A DNA stretch of 64,000 nt from Athripsodes cinereus (taxonomy: Eukaryota; Arthropoda; Insecta; Trichoptera; Leptoceridae): positions 8,308,001 to 8,372,000 of the forward strand of contig OX388322.1 of NCBI GenBank assembly GCA_947579605.1. Direction: 5' to 3'. The translations under genes and the position numbers were made by a program. The notes beneath the pieces were generated by a model that was not told where the DNA came from, made no database searches, and saw only the letters and a list, made by a program, of their open reading frames with translations. Below are positions 20,432 to 31,038 of this stretch, in pieces. The stretch's first letter is position 1, and the number at the start of each line of letters is the position of its first letter.

Positions 20432-21247
20432 TTATGGCATGTTATCACTGATCCATTTCACGTAGTGGCCGGTCCTCACGAATCCATTAGGGTGATGAGT
20501 GTCGCAACCTGCTCTATGTCCAAAGCTGACAACACCGATCAGCAAGTCTTTTCCATTTTCTTTAACAATCAATGGACCACCGCTGTCACCATTGCATGTT
20601 CCTTGTTGAGTAGTCTCACCTCCGACTGTGCAGATGGTAGAATTAATAACAACCTGTGATGTATAGGTGTCGCTGCATTCAGAGTTGGAGATCACTTTAA
20701 CTCCCACATAGTTTAGAACAGGAGATACATTACCAGTATTGGAGGTCAATCCGAAACCACTCACTGTAGCACGCGAATCCAAATAAGTATTACTGGAGTC
20801 TTCGTCGAAGGAAATTACTTTGATGTTTTCCGTTTCTTGAACTGCGCTAGAAAGAGTGATGATACCAATATCATTGTTTAGATTCTGGCTGTTGTAGTTT
20901 TCGTGCCTTTTTATTTGAGAAGAAGAAATTTTCACGGGTGAATCGGCATATTTGACATCTCCCAAATGAGTAGTTGCTGAGATAGCTCCAACTATACAAT
21001 GAGCAGCAGTGAGGACTGAGCGACTTCCAATCAAAGATCCTCCGCATGAAAATGTGCCGTAGATCGTGTTTATCAATAAGAACGCCTGATGTGGAAATTG
21101 TCCATTAACAGCTGGGTCACCAGCAATGATACGACTATCTTCTCTAGACCTCAAGTCTTCTATGAAGGCCAATTTAGGATGAAGTGGTCCTCTATGGAAG
21201 CCCTGCACGAGGCCAACAGCGCACAGTAGAGCCAAAATTGTCTTCAT
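20432..21247 (-). CDS. Brachyurin/collagenase-like serine protease (S1A), secreted
   Basis: A single-exon gene of 271 residues. I start it at the ATG at 21247, not at the upstream GTG that opens the frame, because MKTILALLCAVGLVQG is then a clean signal peptide. A propeptide runs to R39, and R39|IIAG is the trypsin-type activation site. The catalytic triad is H83 (LTAAHC), D126 (NNDIGI) and S222 (NGDSGGP). Cysteines C68-C84, C191-C206 and C218 with the GC near the end give the usual three disulfides. Counting back from the serine, specificity position 189 is G216 rather than Asp, as in crab collagenase (brachyurin) types and unlike trypsin. Such enzymes are digestive, secreted into the gut lumen. 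TATA box and AATAAA are both placed correctly. Neighbour 24668-25234 is an inverted broken duplicate. Confidence 0.93.
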   Translation of the reverse strand: MKTILALLCAVGLVQGFHRGPLHPKLAFIEDLRSREDSRIIAGDPAVNGQFPHQAFLLINTIYGTFSCGGSLIGSRSVLTAAHCIVGAISATTHLGDVKYADSPVKISSSQIKRHENYNSQNLNNDIGIITLSSAVQETENIKVISFDEDSSNTYLDSRATVSGFGLTSNTGNVSPVLNYVGVKVISNSECSDTYTSQVVINSTICTVGGETTQQGTCNGDSGGPLIVKENGKDLLIGVVSFGHRAGCDTHHPNGFVRTGHYVKWISDNMP

Positions 21248-21318
21248 TGTGATTGTATTCACTTATTGTACTTAACACTCCCTGAAGCAGTATGATGACA
21301 TATGTTGCATTGCAGGGA

Positions 21319-21326
21319 TATTTATA
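21319..21326 (-). promoter_or_regulatory. TATA box of the protease gene
   Basis: TATAAATA on the minus strand lies 72 bases before the start codon. A start site about 30 bases downstream (near 21290-21297, in a TCATCA context) leaves a 5' UTR of about 45 bases. Confidence 0.65.
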
Positions 21327-22896
21327 CTAAATATCTTATCACATCAGTTATTTTTCAGAATTTCCCATATATTTCTTTTTTTAATTTAAGTAATCTGGTC
21401 GGATCAATTAATCAACTCACTGTTTTTTCCAAATCCAAAAGATTTGGAAAATACATAATCAATCAATTTTATTATAATAGGTACAAAGGTTTTTGCCTTT
21501 GAATGTTCATATCATAGTATTTAAAAAAACAAAAAGCATATTAAAGGAAATTTTGTAGTTCTGTTTTTTGTCAAAACACTATCAAGTAGGAAAAATATTT
21601 GACTTAGTTCTTTACTCAACATTTAGAAAAATCTGAGCCATGCCAAAACTAGCTCATAAACATATTGAAGTTTTCAGTACACTAGCATCAATACTTCCAA
21701 TAACAAAACAATTGTTTTTCTAAATTACTATAAGTGTCTAAGTTGAACATATCTATTTATAGTCATATGTCAGTAGGGCACAACAACCAATTGAATTTAG
21801 AGTGATTTATACTATTTCCATACTAACGTATATTTTCTCAGTCATTCTTTCCACATGCCCAAATCACCGAAATTTACTCACATATCAACTGTCCAGTTCA
21901 TAGTTTTTTTTGTAATATATTTATTTCTCTATACATTGTTATTTTATTGTATTATTTTTTCATGTCAAAGGTTTTTATAGCAGTTCATTGTATAAATTAA
22001 TAAATAAATAACTTAACGAGCCGAAAATTTTGATTAATTGGCAACACACAAAATCAACGCCACTCTTCCAATTCCATAAACAAACTATTAAAAATTCACG
22101 GTTTCCTCTATTAATTAAATATACTGTTTTGGAAAAAATAACATGAATTGAACGGAACAATGACACCGTATGTCTTTAACAGTGTGATTATTTTTTTTTT
22201 TTTTTAAAAAGATATATCTGGGTTTTGTTATAAACCCAAATACAACCTTATACACCTTTCACAGTAAGCTAAAAGCTTGTGTCGTGAAAGGGGAGTTTGC
22301 CGGCACCTGGGATCGAACCCCGGACCCCTTGATCACAAGGCCGCGACTCTACCTCCAGACTACCGACGAACTCGGTACTATTGTATAGTATGTTTCACTT
22401 TCTGTAGTCTTTTGAAAGCATAATCAAAATAATGGCTTTTTCTCGAATATAAAACATTTCTACTTGTTGATTTATGCAGTCAAACAGTCTAGATATTTTT
22501 TTTAATAAAATGTTGAATTTTTAACTGCCATATCAATACAATGCTATACAGTAATTCTGGTTAGACCGCTGTTCCATACTTTTCCATCCCTGACCTCAGC
22601 AGAATGTCTTCTTCTCCAAAACCGTACGCGACAAATATATATTTTGCTATTATTTATTTATATTAGATAACATTGTGTAAACACTGCAATGTTGATACTT
22701 ATCTTTGCCATATATTTCATTAACAATAATATTAAGACCTAACAAAATATCTGATTAATATCAAGTACATTGACTGTCGATATATGTACTAACAGGTACA
22801 CCCCAATATGGAATATGTATTCTACTCCTTCCTGTCTTCTGTAAATAATACACTCGTAGTAATTAGTAATAATACACAGAAAGTAATAAATAATAC
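21327..22896. other. Upstream flank of the protease gene, no other gene
   Basis: AT-rich. One SINE (22190-22375) is listed separately. The frames at 21302-21502 and 21975-22166 look like chance. Confidence 0.5.
22190..22375 (-). repeat. tRNA-derived SINE (family S1), A-tailed
   Basis: The minus strand begins GAGTTCGTCGGTAGTCTGGA, has an A-box-like GGTAGTCTGGAGG and a B-box GGGTTCGATCCC, then a tRNA-unrelated body and a 3' hairpin TGGGTTT..AAACCCAG. The end is AGATATATCTTTTTAAAA, with the A-run seen as T's at 22193-22205. A second copy is at 45373-45545. The B box matches GGTTCGANNCC exactly. Confidence 0.85.
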
Positions 22897-22904
22897 ATAC
22901 ATAC

Positions 22905-23306
22905 TAGTGATGTAACGAATATTCGTATTCGCATTCGCGAATATTCGCATATTTCCAAGTATTCGCATTCGCATTCGTATTCGCAAAAAAATGTTTTGCG
23001 AATATTATTTTGGTAATAAAGTATCGGTTATTCGGTAAAAGTACCGGATACTTACCCGGTACATTGTAGAAAAAGATACTGCAAGAAAACATTCTTTCAG
23101 AAAACCGAGGAGTTTTGAAATATTTTAAATTCCTATACCATTTTGAAAATTCGGCGACGGGGGAGGGGGGGGGGGGGTAGAAATTTAAACGTTTGAGCAA
23201 TTGTAGAAATTTAAGCAAGTCAATATTCGTTATTCGCATTCGCGAATGTCGGAAACAAATATTCGCATTCGCGAATATCCAAAAACACACATTCGTTACA
23301 TCACTA
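22905..23306. mobile_element. hAT-type MITE with perfect 16-bp TIRs, TSD ATACATAC
   Basis: TAGTGATGTAACGAAT opens the element and its exact reverse complement closes it. ATACATAC lies on both sides (22897-22904, 23307-23314). Sub-terminal regions are built of ATTCGC/GCGAAT repeats. The centre (23030-23200) holds the shared module in reverse, with a G-run at 23161-23179. Perfect termini suggest this is among the youngest MITEs here. Confidence 0.9.
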
Positions 23307-23859
23307 ATACATACATAGAATTTATGTAGGCAGAAAAACAACAGTATCAATTTGTGTATCATTCATTTTTGAAGGATTAACTATGTAACAATTTTGGGAA
23401 CACTATTTTTCAAAAGAGTTTTCTACAATGCATCTCTGTTACTTATTGTATGATCGCGATCGATTTCAGCAAACCGTTGCCATTGGCGGGCAAAATAATA
23501 CTACAATAGTATTATTATTTATTACCAGAAACACAAAATGGTGTTAGAATACTTTAACAGTTTTCCTATTAACAGCGTTACTTTGACTTTTCCTGTTTCC
23601 TACTAAAAGGAGATCCACAGCCAGAAAACATTTGAAACAGTAGTTCGACATGTTATTGTTATCATTTGTCATACAAAGACTATAATATACAATCAAACGA
23701 TGTTATAAATTTTGCATACCTATAGTTTTACATAATATATCAAGGAAATAGCTTAACATTTATTTTATCTATCTATCTATACCATTGAGACATAGACCTA
23801 CCACAAGAAGTCTACTCAGCAAACTAACTACTTATTTTAGTAAGTATTTATATAATTGA

Positions 23860-24075
23860 ATACAAACTAACTACTTATGGTGTGAGGAAGCGCGGGCGTC
23901 CGAAAACCACGTGGCTTGATCACGTGGATCAAATTCTCAAGGACGGCCGCGTGTTGAGTAAGAGGAACTGACGTGGGTGTATGAGAAACTGTATGAATGT
24001 GGAGGAAACGAAGGAAGTGTGTAAAGATAGACCTGTTTGGCGTTCTGTTCTCTCTGCCTATCCCGCTTGGGATAC
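23860..24075 (+). pseudogene. RTE-type LINE C-terminal fragment
   Basis: The plus strand reads GVRKRGRPKTTWLDHVDQIL then KDGRVLSKRN, a stop, and CMNVEETKEVCKDRPVWRSV, ending LSAYPAWD. It is the same protein end as at 45546-46170. RGRPKTTW..D and WRSVL are the conserved C-terminal words of this LINE group. Contains stops and is dead. Confidence 0.7.
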
Positions 24076-24109
24076 TATATATCGTATATTATAATTGACA
24101 CAAAAGGCA

Positions 24110-24265
24110 ATCACATTAAGGATGGATAGTACATTTCATCGTTCACTAGATTGGACTTGTTGAATGGCTCATAGGTGATCTTTTACCAAAATACGTCTTC
24201 TGCAGGACACTCGATAACTTAGAGTCTATGTTTTCGGGGACTCCATCGTGAATGAATTAATCTGA
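24110..24265 (-). repeat. Rep-T copy, partial
   Basis: AAGGATGGATAGTACATTTC, TTTTACCAAAATACGTCTTC and GCAGGACACTCGATAACTTA keep the reference order. Confidence 0.5.
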
Positions 24266-24667
24266 AACTTTATAAAATTATTGAAATAATTTTGGCGGGC
24301 TACGCATGGTTACTAAATAGCATAAACTTTTTGATTAACTCGATATCTTATTTAAGATATGGGGAAATTTACAATGAATTAAATTCATCAGATTGTAGAT
24401 ATAAATTTAATTATACTATCAATTAATTATCTGGAAAATTAATTAATCTCACAATGGTTGTAAAATCTTCTTTTATCAAAATATATCTAAAATTATTATG
24501 AATTTCCCAAATCCTGTGTTTGATAAATCGATTAAACTGACTATTGAATCATCCTTAATTAACTTGTGCTGCCAAATCATATTGTCATACTGATTTAAAT
24601 GGATTATGGTACAAAAAGTACTTTGATTAGAAGTCACTCCATCCTCATTGACGCTCATAACATAGAT

Positions 24668-25234
24668 GGGACTTTCTCAGCAACTGCGTATTTAGGGAAT
24701 GTCAATTATGCCAATTCATTTGTACAAATATTTTCTTCTCAAGTAAAAATGTATGAAAACTACAATTATCGGAATTAAAACAACGACATTGGTATCGTCA
24801 CTCTCTCCAGCGCAGTTTAAGAAATATAAGATATCAAGGCAATTTCTTACAATGAAGGCTCCAGTAATACTTACATATTTGGATTCGAATACAGCGTTTT
24901 GAGTGGTTTCGGATTGACCTCGAAACTGTTGATTTATCTCTTGTTCTGATCTATGTGGGTGTAGGTACAAGTGATACCTAAGTCTGAATGCAACGACACC
25001 TACACAGCACAGGTTGTTATTGAATCTATTATCTGTATAGTCGGAGGTGAGACTACTCAACAAGGAACATGCAATGGTGACAGTTGTGGTCCATTGATTG
25101 TTAAAGAAAATGGAAAAGACTTGCTGATCGGTGTTGTCAGCTTTGAACATAGAGCAGGTTGCGACACCCATCACCCTAATGGATTCGTGAGGACCAGCCA
25201 CTTCGTGAAATGGATCAGTGATAACATGCCATAA
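24668..25234 (+). pseudogene. Broken inverted paralogue of the serine protease
   Basis: The plus strand matches residues from about 89 of the gene at 20432-21247 onwards. It begins DGTFSATAYLGNVNYANSFV, has stops in place of sense codons after NYNYRN and after SSAV, and loses frame before the IPKSECNDTY segment. From 24971 an 87-codon frame is open to the end. Missing are the signal peptide, propeptide and the His domain. The serine motif reads GDSCG instead of GDSGG, which alone would impair catalysis. The last 64 residues differ from the intact gene at only four positions, although upstream parts differ much more. It lies 3.4 kb away in opposite orientation, so an inverted duplication followed by decay, perhaps with later conversion of the 3' end, is the simplest reading. 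Confidence 0.85.
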
Positions 25235-25974
25235 TATGTTTCAAATGTATGTACAAACTAAAGCTTCTGTGTACTTAAACACTACTACTAATAGTAGTAG
25301 TAGTATAATAACATTATTATTTTTTTATATCCTTACAAAAGAAGTTAAGTGTATAATGTAGTATAGATAATAATATATCAGCTCCAACCTTTCATTGCTT
25401 TGTCTAATGGTAAATATATTTAAGATTAAGTTTATACTATTACTTGTTGCTTTTTGTGAACAAGTTACGTTAATACCGGTGCTCAGTATAGTTGGTATCT
25501 AGTATCTGCCTTAAAATGCTCTCGGCTTATAAGAATCTGATAAAAAGAACAACAACTTTATGTTGTTTTTCTAGAAAGTACTTCTATATCTACTGGAAGT
25601 TTGTAAAAATACCTTTGCGTATCCTTTTATTCCGATAAATCCAAACAAGATCCTATCTGCTTTAGGGTACTCTAGTTTTAATAGTTATTGTATTTTAAGA
25701 CTTTTTTGACTGTTTTTACAGGTTTTTGCATATTTTTAATGATAATTAATGTAATATTGTGTATTTCCACATTTATTTTACATTTGAATTCTTAAATAGT
25801 GATCATAAATTTGTCAAAGCTTCGAATAAAAATACAATAAACAAAGTATTAAATGATGTTTTAAATACCTACCATTAGAGAACATTTTGACGAAAATGTG
25901 AACTTATTTTTACGAGTAGAACAAACTTCGAACGCGATCACGAAGAAACTGCAACATTATTATCGATGTTATTT

Positions 25975-26085
25975 TTTAAATTAACCATTGTATGAGGTCA
26001 CATATGAAACTATCATTTAGAAAAGACAATGTCACCTGGGTTACGGGTTCAAGTTTTATCCAAGGAACTACTAGATATAGTATTT
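25975..26085. repeat. Rearranged SINE fragment related to 51890-52075
   Basis: AAATTAACCATTGTATGAGG and ATGAAACTA matching the tail of the 51890-52075 SINE is followed by GGGTTCAAGTTTTATCCAAG, a B-box part in the opposite orientation relative to that copy. So the two parts are inverted with respect to each other. Confidence 0.45.
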
Positions 26086-26474
26086 TTTACCATTGCATTT
26101 TTTATTATTGATATTGACGACGTCCCTAATTGAGGATAATTTGATGACAAGTCAAACTAAAATAGTATGGAAGGTGTTTGATGTATTTTAAATAATTCAA
26201 ATTTAACAAAATTCCGATGTGTCAAAGTAAAATAAAATGCATCTGTAAACTTTATCGGTCCCCAAACCAAGCAAGTAGGACACCCTTGTATACCTTTTAG
26301 TAATGTATATATTAGTTTTTTTTTCTTATATAGTCGCATTCGATCGCAGATTAAAAGATTGTTTCAGTTGGAAAAAATCGCATCTTTTGTCTTTTTTTAT
26401 AAGTACTGATTACCTACTCATATAAAATTGTTATATAAAAATAAGGAAAACATGTATCATTCCAAATTATTGTG

Positions 26475-26625
26475 TATAATTGAGGTCGTAGAGGTTTGAA
26501 AATTGAAATGTGGGGTGTTCTTTGAAATTGTGTTATAATAATGAAGAAATCATGAATTATCTCAAATTCCTAAACTAAATTAATAATTTGGCGATGGTAG
26601 GTAGAAATTTTGAGTATTGACTTCT
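26475..26625 (-). repeat. Degenerate copy of the shared MITE-internal module
   Basis: AATTATCTCAAATTCCTAAAC and TTTGGCGATGGTAGGTAGAAA match the reverse-oriented module of 22905-23306. No termini can be assigned. Confidence 0.35.
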
Positions 26626-27126
26626 ATCCGTATAAAAAATTATGAAAATCCGAGAGCAAAAAATATCGCTATAATACGTGTATTATCTTGTGAAAACACG
26701 AGTTCGTTAATTAAACAAACAAACCGCAATGCAGAAAATAAGGACACTAAACAATCATTATACCTATAATATTTTATACTACCTGATAACCACATAGGTT
26801 ATGTAAAAATCCTATATGCTATCATACAAAACACTTTCTGAATTAATTACAAAAATAATCATATACGTTGCCGATTAATAACCATACACGTTTAAGTAGG
26901 TACCTATTATATGTTTATCAACTCTTCAATTTTAGTCCTCAAATCGTATTTATATCGGTGATTCTACATTTTTGATCCACAATAAAAACAGCTATTGGCT
27001 TACTATTCGTAATACTCCATTTTACATGCTATTCCGTATCAGAGATAATGCCATCTGCAATTTACTTTCACTAGTCGCACCATAGACATGAGTCTGTGGG
27101 CAGTCTCTTGAACTCTACAATATCTC

Positions 27127-27541
27127 ATCAGAAACCCCGATCGGAGAACCATGTCTACACAATGCAACATTGTGTAGAATCTAATCGGAAGAAGTGAGAA
27201 AGGTGTCCCAACGCTTACGAATTGGCTCAAGGCTGGCTTAAATGATCACTTTCGGTGTCCATGGACAACGCTCACCAATTCCACCAGATCTCACATTTCA
27301 GATCTCAAAATTTGAGATCCCAAAAAGATGGTTGCTTCTAAGCTTTGCATAAAGCGTCTCTCGATTGGTGGACCTTACATCGTGACAGTGAGAATGGTGG
27401 AATTGGTGAACGTTGTCCATGGACACCTTTCTCACTTCTTCCGATTAGATTTTGCACAATGTTGCATTGTGTAGACATGGTTCTCCAATCGAGGTTTCTG
27501 ATTGGTTTTGTCATCTGCACCCAAATCCGGTTAAACAATAA
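27127..27541. mobile_element. Fold-back repeat, copy 2, long inverted arms
   Basis: The left arm (27127-27270) and right arm (27385-27502) are reverse complements over about 110 bp: ATCAGAAACCCCGATCGGAG, CATGTCTACACAATGCAAC, GGAAGAAGTGAGAAAGGTGTC and CCATGGACAACGCTCACC all have their partner. The left arm carries an extra internal stretch (27205-27245) absent from the right. ORFs 27338-27628 and 27345-27650 arise from this structure. Copy 1 is at 10707-11112. Confidence 0.75.
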
Positions 27542-30107
27542 AAAAATAGTAAATATTCTAAACATTTCTACAATATCTGTTTCAGAATATGGAATTTCAA
27601 TCTTACCAATTTGTTTAGACTGCTTCAATAATTATAATATTATGAAATGACATATTCATACAATTTATTATTATTTCATAGTAAAATTTCCGGAAAATAG
27701 AAGATTTACCACTTTTTTAAAAGATTTCTAGTGTCCTGAAAGGCTGGTAATCATGAAACAACCTATAATACATTTTTCATCTTTAATTTAACGACGAAGT
27801 TTACAAAAGTGCTCACATTATATTCCACGGCAAACTCATATAATGTCGTCCATTTGGATGGTTATGACAGTTGGAAATCAGCGTCTCATGAAGGCATCCC
27901 TGCAAACAAGGTCTGAGGTTTAGTGGAATTTTTATCATTTTTATCAAGATATTAAAATTTTATGAAGTCTTATAAATATTTCATAAAATATTAATGATAA
28001 TTCGTGATAAACCTTATAAAAATAGAGTTCCATTAAGAAAAGTAGTTTTGAAAAACAGCCTAACTGGTTTTTATATAAAAAAATAATGTTTTGTTGTTTA
28101 TCTCAACTCATATCCGGGCCATTCATAAAAGAGGTCATTCAATTTGCCATTTCCGCTTTATGACCGGAATAGGTCGCGTTACTCGTGCGAGAATAACCGG
28201 AAGTCATTTCGGAATACCTAATATTTTGTATTTGAAGACGGAGTAATTTATTTAAGTAATTCTTAATAATTGAATATAGTTTGGATACAATACGACAACA
28301 ATTTCTAAAAATAATCCTTGTAGTTTGATTTATCAACAAGAGTCAGTTTTCAGTTGATACATTATCGTTTCTTTTTTTAGCATTGTGAGATGTATGGCGC
28401 AAAGTAGCTCGATCTTTTTTATCGTAAAAGTAACACAAATTCTACATTTTTAATGTTGGAAAGATAAGACAAGCAATAAACCACCGATCAAGAAACAAAT
28501 GTATATGATTAGTAGTTGATCGCTTGCCTAATTTGATCCACGTTTATGGATGAAAGGTTTTCATTCAACAATATTGCATCAAAAGATTAACTTAAAAGAA
28601 AATAGCTATATCCAGTGAAAGAGGTACTGTTATATATTATCTAACTATAAAAATGACCACTCAATTGTAAAAATACATAATAATACATAAAAATTATCAT
28701 CTTTATAGTTTTTTTCGATCTTTTGACATTTTAATATAAAACCACGTAAAATATTGTTATTTTTTAATTAACTTCTTTCAATGTTAACCTGATTATGAAT
28801 ACCTTAATTTTTTTAGATTATAATTTTGTTATATTTTCGATATTTCTTCCGTACTATCATATAAAACTAAATAAACCATAAAAAAACGTTTGAAATTACT
28901 TCATCTTCTTTTAAGTGTATTATACAAATTCTTGGATAATCCAAGTCAATGCGAAATATTTATACTAAAAACTCGGGCGCCTACTGCATGGAATGGCTGG
29001 CAATTGCGATAGTAATAATAATATATGAGATCGTAAAAACAGAGGAAATTATATTTTGATTATCAAATGTCACTGAAGAATGAAACTGAAAATATACACA
29101 TACTCGTACCTATGTACCTACTTTACATTTTTTTTTTCTCTCGTTGGCGCTAACGAAATAAAGATAATGGGATGAAGTAATGAGTAGGTACCCTTTTTTG
29201 CGAATATTCGTACACAAGAACGAGAATATTATGCCCTGTAAATCCAGTTGTGTTAATACGTATAGATATGAAACTTCTTATTTGATTTTATTTCGCATTT
29301 CTGTTCTAAGAATTATGTCAAGTTTGCATGTAATATACTCGTAGAATATTTCAAATATTTCTAATTGATGATACCTATCTTTTGTGTGATGATTGATATA
29401 TTTTTCTATATAATATATAAGTGATATCAATCACGTACTGTCGATATTATAAAAGAACTTTTACTAGAGATACATAAGTCAAATTTAATATAACCTCACA
29501 TTGATATTAATAATAATAATAAAAATCTTTATTGCACAAAAAACAAACATTATTAAAATATAAACATTGTAGATCTTAGACCAGACAATTTGTGCAATGG
29601 GCCAGTTTATCGCAGAAGCGCGATATCTTCCAACTGACACATGTTGATATTACAGATTTATTAAATGAATAACGATAAAATCACTTTCTTTCGAAAATAA
29701 AAAAAAGAGTGGAGTAATAAAATGTATAAATAAAACAGAAAATAAATACATTTACATGAAAACTTTTTCAAAATCCATCAGAAATTGTTACGTCCAACGT
29801 TGGAAAAATACGTTAAAAATACCTTACATTTATAGACATTATGATTATTTTTACAAAGCGAAATGAAAACATTATAAAAACATCCCTTGAGCAAATACTT
29901 TCTTCTATGAGAATATTATATTATATTTCAGAATACCTTAGCGAACAAAATATTATATTTTGCCAAAATAATCTTGTAAAATTATATTTTCTCAGAATTT
30001 GTACCTATAAATTATTTTCTTTTTTTAGTACTTCTTAATTTTCAGAGCTTCTTATTGTTTAAAAATAGCACATTAATAAAAATCCTGTACGACATAATAA
30101 GAAAATA
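27542..30107. other. AT-rich stretch, no gene recognised
   Basis: 28130-28215 is slightly GC-enriched. One LINE tail at 29510-29645 is listed. The remainder shows no gene or repeat I can name. Confidence 0.5.
29510..29645 (-). repeat. LINE 3' end with (ATT)n tail
   Basis: On the minus strand, GTTGGAAGATATCGCGCTTC is followed by an AT-rich UTR with TTGTGCAATAAAGATTTTTA and an ATT tail (29510-29525). It has the layout of a truncated LINE end; no coding sequence remains. Confidence 0.55.
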
Positions 30108-30888
30108 TTTTTTTTTTTTTTTTTTTTTATTTATTTACTATTCAATTCACGGCAAACATTGCCATTTACAAGATATAAACATATATAAACATACAAACAT
30201 ATTATTTGGTGTTAAGTTATTCATATTTATAACCCAAGTGATAACAAAAAAAAAAGCAACCAGATATTATTAAAACAAAAGTATAGGTACCTAGGTACTA
30301 TATATATATAGACAACCAAAATAGTAGGAATCCATATGGAACAGTCTCACAATACTGCAAATAATAAAAAAAAAATATATATATATATATAATATGTATA
30401 TCTGAGTATCAGTAGGCAAGCACTTGTAACAACAACCAAGAGGAGCAAAACTGACCAATATCAATTTGGTAGGTACTTCTATAGGTATGCACCTGCAGCA
30501 CAAACCCGGCTCTCACTATGTACTCGCCTACACACCGATGCATTATACTTACAATTACATATAGCATACAAATAATACAATATTATAATATGACAAACAA
30601 AATACAGTATGAACCGGCTTATGCGGTTCAGGGAATAAAAAAAAAACACTTAACTATTTACATCATAAAATATTTTAAAATTATTATACCTATCCATTAC
30701 TATAAAAATGCTTTAATAGAACTTAAAGATTAAAACACTTTGAAAAATCAAAATTCAAACAATCAATCAATGTACATGGAAATCAGATTATCTTCCAAAC
30801 AAAAACAATTTAATGAAAAAAACAATAAAAAAAAAATAATCTTTCTTTATAGGTACCAACAAATATCAAACCAAACAAATAACTAAAA

Positions 30889-30895
<7 letters not shown>

Positions 30896-30928
<33 letters not shown>
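30896..30928. repeat. (AT)n microsatellite
   Basis: An uninterrupted run of TA dinucleotides of about 33 bases inside the 3' UTR of the LINE. Confidence 0.9.
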
Positions 30929-30931
<3 letters not shown>

Positions 30932-31038
30932 TAAAGGCCTTCCCTTCCCCATCCTGAAAATTATACTATACCTACATGTAAAAATTACAAAGTTCAAAAT
31001 TTATTTTGACCAAGCATTCCTTTCTTTCCAATCAAAAA

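Larger units (their letters stand above)
23315..24667. other. AT-rich stretch with RTE and Rep-T remnants
   Basis: 23762-23805 carries (TCTA)n then TATACCAT..CTACCACAAG, a decayed Rep-T end. The RTE fragment and Rep-T copy are listed separately. No host gene. Confidence 0.5.
25235..27126. other. AT-rich stretch, no gene recognised
   Basis: The first 20 bases after the stop still match the 3' UTR of the intact protease gene (CATAATATGTTTCAA). Two repeat fragments are listed separately; otherwise nothing is seen. Confidence 0.5.

Noticed and set aside
20465..20659. 64-codon plus-strand frame within the protease gene, also seen antisense at 24716-25201
   Set aside because: It is the complement of the conserved protease 3' end in both copies, so its conservation is a shadow of the real coding strand.
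21248..21262. Extending the protease start upstream to give five more residues (MNTIT)
   Set aside because: That position is a GTG, not an ATG; the internal ATG at 21247 gives a normal signal peptide and follows the TATA box at a sensible distance.
22904..23362. 152-codon minus frame with NANANTW repeats
   Set aside because: It runs through the hAT MITE 22905-23306 and its ATTCGC repeats; no protein family.
27338..27650. Overlapping 96- and 101-codon frames on opposite strands
   Set aside because: Both arise from the complementary arms of the fold-back element.
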